Positions 5,338 through 6,853 of a DNA stretch of 6,853 nucleotides are shown one piece after another (within the stretch, counting starts at the first letter, position 1; each line of letters starts with the position of its first letter). Source of the DNA: Methylothermaceae bacterium (GTDB lineage Bacteria; Pseudomonadota; Gammaproteobacteria; Methylococcales; Methylothermaceae); the NCBI GenBank assembly GCA_027024125.1, contig JALVSV010000157.1:1-6853 (forward strand), in the 5' to 3' direction. A model generated the notes under the pieces. It was given only the letters and a program-made list of their open reading frames with translations, had not been told where the DNA came from and made no database searches. The translations under genes were made by a program, and so were the position numbers.

Positions 5338-6853
5338 TCATCTCAGCCGGTCAGCCATCAGCCTTTCCTGGGCGGAAAACGGGATTCTGCGCCCTGCTTC
5401 GACCCGCCGGTACTGTCCATCGGATTGCAGTTCCCATGCCCCGATGTTATCGCGCAGATAATAACGCAGGGTTTCCCGAATGACCTTACGTCTGAGCCCA
5501 TTCGCCCGGATGGGAAAGGCCACTTCCACCCGGCGATGGAGGTTGCGAATCAGCCAATCGGCGCTGGAAGCATAGACCTCAGGATGGCCATCGTTGCCAA
5601 AACAACACACCCTGCTATGCTCCAGATAACGGCCCAACACCGAACGTACCCGGATGTTTTCCGACAACTCCGGTACCCCAGGCCGCAGACAGCAGATACC
5701 ACGCACGATCAAGTCGATCTCCACGCCGGCCTGGGAGGCCGCATAAAGCGCATCAATGATCTCAGGGTCCTCGAGCCCGTTCATCCGGGCGATGATTCTG
5801 CCCCGCTTACCTTCACGCGCCAAATCCGCCTCACGGTGAATGCGCTCGAGCATGAAGCGGTGCAGTTCAAACGGCGCCTGAACCAGCTTCTTCAATTTGA
5901 AGGCATGTCCCAGACCGGTGAGCTGATGAAACAGGCGCTGCACATCCTCACCGAGCTCCTGGTCGGCACTGAGCAGGCCGACATCGGTATAGAACCGGGT
6001 CGTGATCTCATGATAGTTGCCGGTACCCAAATGGACATAACGGCGAATACCCTCCTTCTCCTGACGGACGATCAACAGCATTTTGGCGTGGGTCTTGTAA
6101 CCAACCACGCCGTACACCACGTGCACCCCAGCCTCGTAAAGCCGCTCCGCAAGATGGATGTTGTCAGCCTCATCGAAACGGGCCCGCAGTTCGATCACCG
6201 CACTCACTTCCTTGCCATTGCGGGCGGCCTTGACCAGGGCATCTGCGATGGCCGAACGCGAGGCGGTGCGATACAGGGTTTGGCGGATCGCGAGTACTTG
6301 TGGATCCTCGGCCGCCTGCTGTAACAGCTCGACCACGGGGGAGAAGGCATCGTAGGGATGGTGGAGCAGCACTTCAGAGCGCCGCAAAATGGCAAAGAAA
6401 TCGTGCTGACCCTGGAGTCGTTCGGGAACCACCGGGGTGAAAGAAGGATATTTCAAATCCGGCCGCTCGGCATCGTCATAAACGGACGCCAACCGGTGAA
6501 GGTTCACCGGGCCATTGACCCGGAAAAGATCGGCGCATTCGACTCCAAGCCTCTGGCACAGATAGCCAGCCACCTCCTCGGGACAGTTATCCGCCACTTC
6601 CAGCCTCACCGCCTTGCCGAAACGCCGCTCCTGCTGCAACCGCCCCTGGAGCTCGCGCTTGAGATCCTCCATTTCCTCTTCGTCGATATAGAGTTCGGTA
6701 TCGCGGGTCACCCGGAACTGGTAGCAACCCTCGACGGTCAATCCGGGAAACAGTTCACCCACGAAAGCGTGCAGCACCGAAGACAGGAAAACGAAGGTGC
6801 TACCCTCCCCGCCGATTTCGCCGGGCAACAGGACCAGGCGGGGAGGGTAGCAC
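5338..6853 (-). CDS. ppk1: Polyphosphate kinase 1, N-terminus outside the window
   Basis: PPK1 reversibly builds inorganic polyphosphate from the gamma-phosphate of ATP, usually at the inner face of the membrane. About 504 residues are visible; typical PPK1 has about 690, so roughly the first quarter lies beyond base 6853. The frame enters the window with PPRLVLLPGEI, a conserved stretch; the TTG at 6826-6828 is an internal leucine, not a start. The autophosphorylated histidine is in YKTHAK (codon 6088-6090), and the second conserved histidine is in LEHSRV (codon 5617-5619). TLYRT and ELRARFDE supply the conserved arginines that hold phosphate and magnesium. HLGTGNYH, the second phospholipase-D-like C-terminal domain and SSADWLIRNLHRRVE are also as expected. 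No frameshift or lost key residue is seen, so the enzyme should be active. The membrane-protein gene lies 70 bases downstream on the same strand. Confidence 0.97.
   Translation of the reverse strand, partial: CYPPRLVLLPGEIGGEGSTFVFLSSVLHAFVGELFPGLTVEGCYQFRVTRDTELYIDEEEMEDLKRELQGRLQQERRFGKAVRLEVADNCPEEVAGYLCQRLGVECADLFRVNGPVNLHRLASVYDDAERPDLKYPSFTPVVPERLQGQHDFFAILRRSEVLLHHPYDAFSPVVELLQQAAEDPQVLAIRQTLYRTASRSAIADALVKAARNGKEVSAVIELRARFDEADNIHLAERLYEAGVHVVYGVVGYKTHAKMLLIVRQEKEGIRRYVHLGTGNYHEITTRFYTDVGLLSADQELGEDVQRLFHQLTGLGHAFKLKKLVQAPFELHRFMLERIHREADLAREGKRGRIIARMNGLEDPEIIDALYAASQAGVEIDLIVRGICCLRPGVPELSENIRVRSVLGRYLEHSRVCCFGNDGHPEVYASSADWLIRNLHRRVEVAFPIRANGLRRKVIRETLRYYLRDNIGAWELQSDGQYRRVEAGRRIPFSAQERLMADRLR

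Noticed and set aside
5182..6324. Long plus-strand reading frame of 380 codons opposite ppk1
   Set aside because: It lies antisense to clearly conserved PPK1 coding sequence, crosses the gene boundary, and has no recognisable domain or ribosome site; it is a shadow of codon bias.

Overview
The window looks like chromosomal DNA of a Gram-negative proteobacterium, most likely a gammaproteobacterium. Three proteins carry Gram-negative-style export signals, including two with lipoprotein lipoboxes. The polyphosphate kinase and the purple-acid-phosphatase-like enzyme are of a proteobacterial kind, and the insertion-sequence debris is IS66-type. Taxonomy is inferred from gene style only; no search was possible.

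Left part (1-1160). On the minus strand there is a 3'-truncated gene for a lipid-anchored protein that reads as a GH75-type chitosanase. Just upstream of it sits a 145-bp non-coding element with perfect 15-bp terminal inverted repeats (729-873), flanked by CTAA and CTAG, which looks like a MITE. This element abuts the C-terminal remnant of an IS66-family transposase (about 885-1160), including what looks like the IS right end. Inside the MITE-like element is a CRP/FNR-type palindrome with a -10-like hexamer placed to drive the chitosanase gene.

Middle part (1253-3587). Three closely spaced plus-strand genes look like one operon of exported proteins: a small lipoprotein with a duplicated Y-x-x-G-aromatic-x-D-G motif and a charged helical tail, a secreted pentapeptide-repeat protein, and a secreted metallophosphatase with all five metal-site motifs. 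Gaps are 39 and 31 bases.

Right part (3561-6853). On the minus strand lies a 5'-truncated polyphosphate kinase gene (ppk1). It is followed after 70 bases by a five-TM membrane protein of unknown function with a predicted periplasmic beta-propeller. The end of that gene overlaps the end of the phosphatase gene tail-to-tail by 27 bp.

How the genes may work together: ppk1 makes polyphosphate in the cytoplasm, the membrane protein may be co-transcribed with it, and the converging operon exports a phosphatase. A phosphate theme is possible but is inference from position only. The left side is an accessory zone shaped by mobile elements. No tRNA, rRNA, CRISPR or riboswitch was seen.
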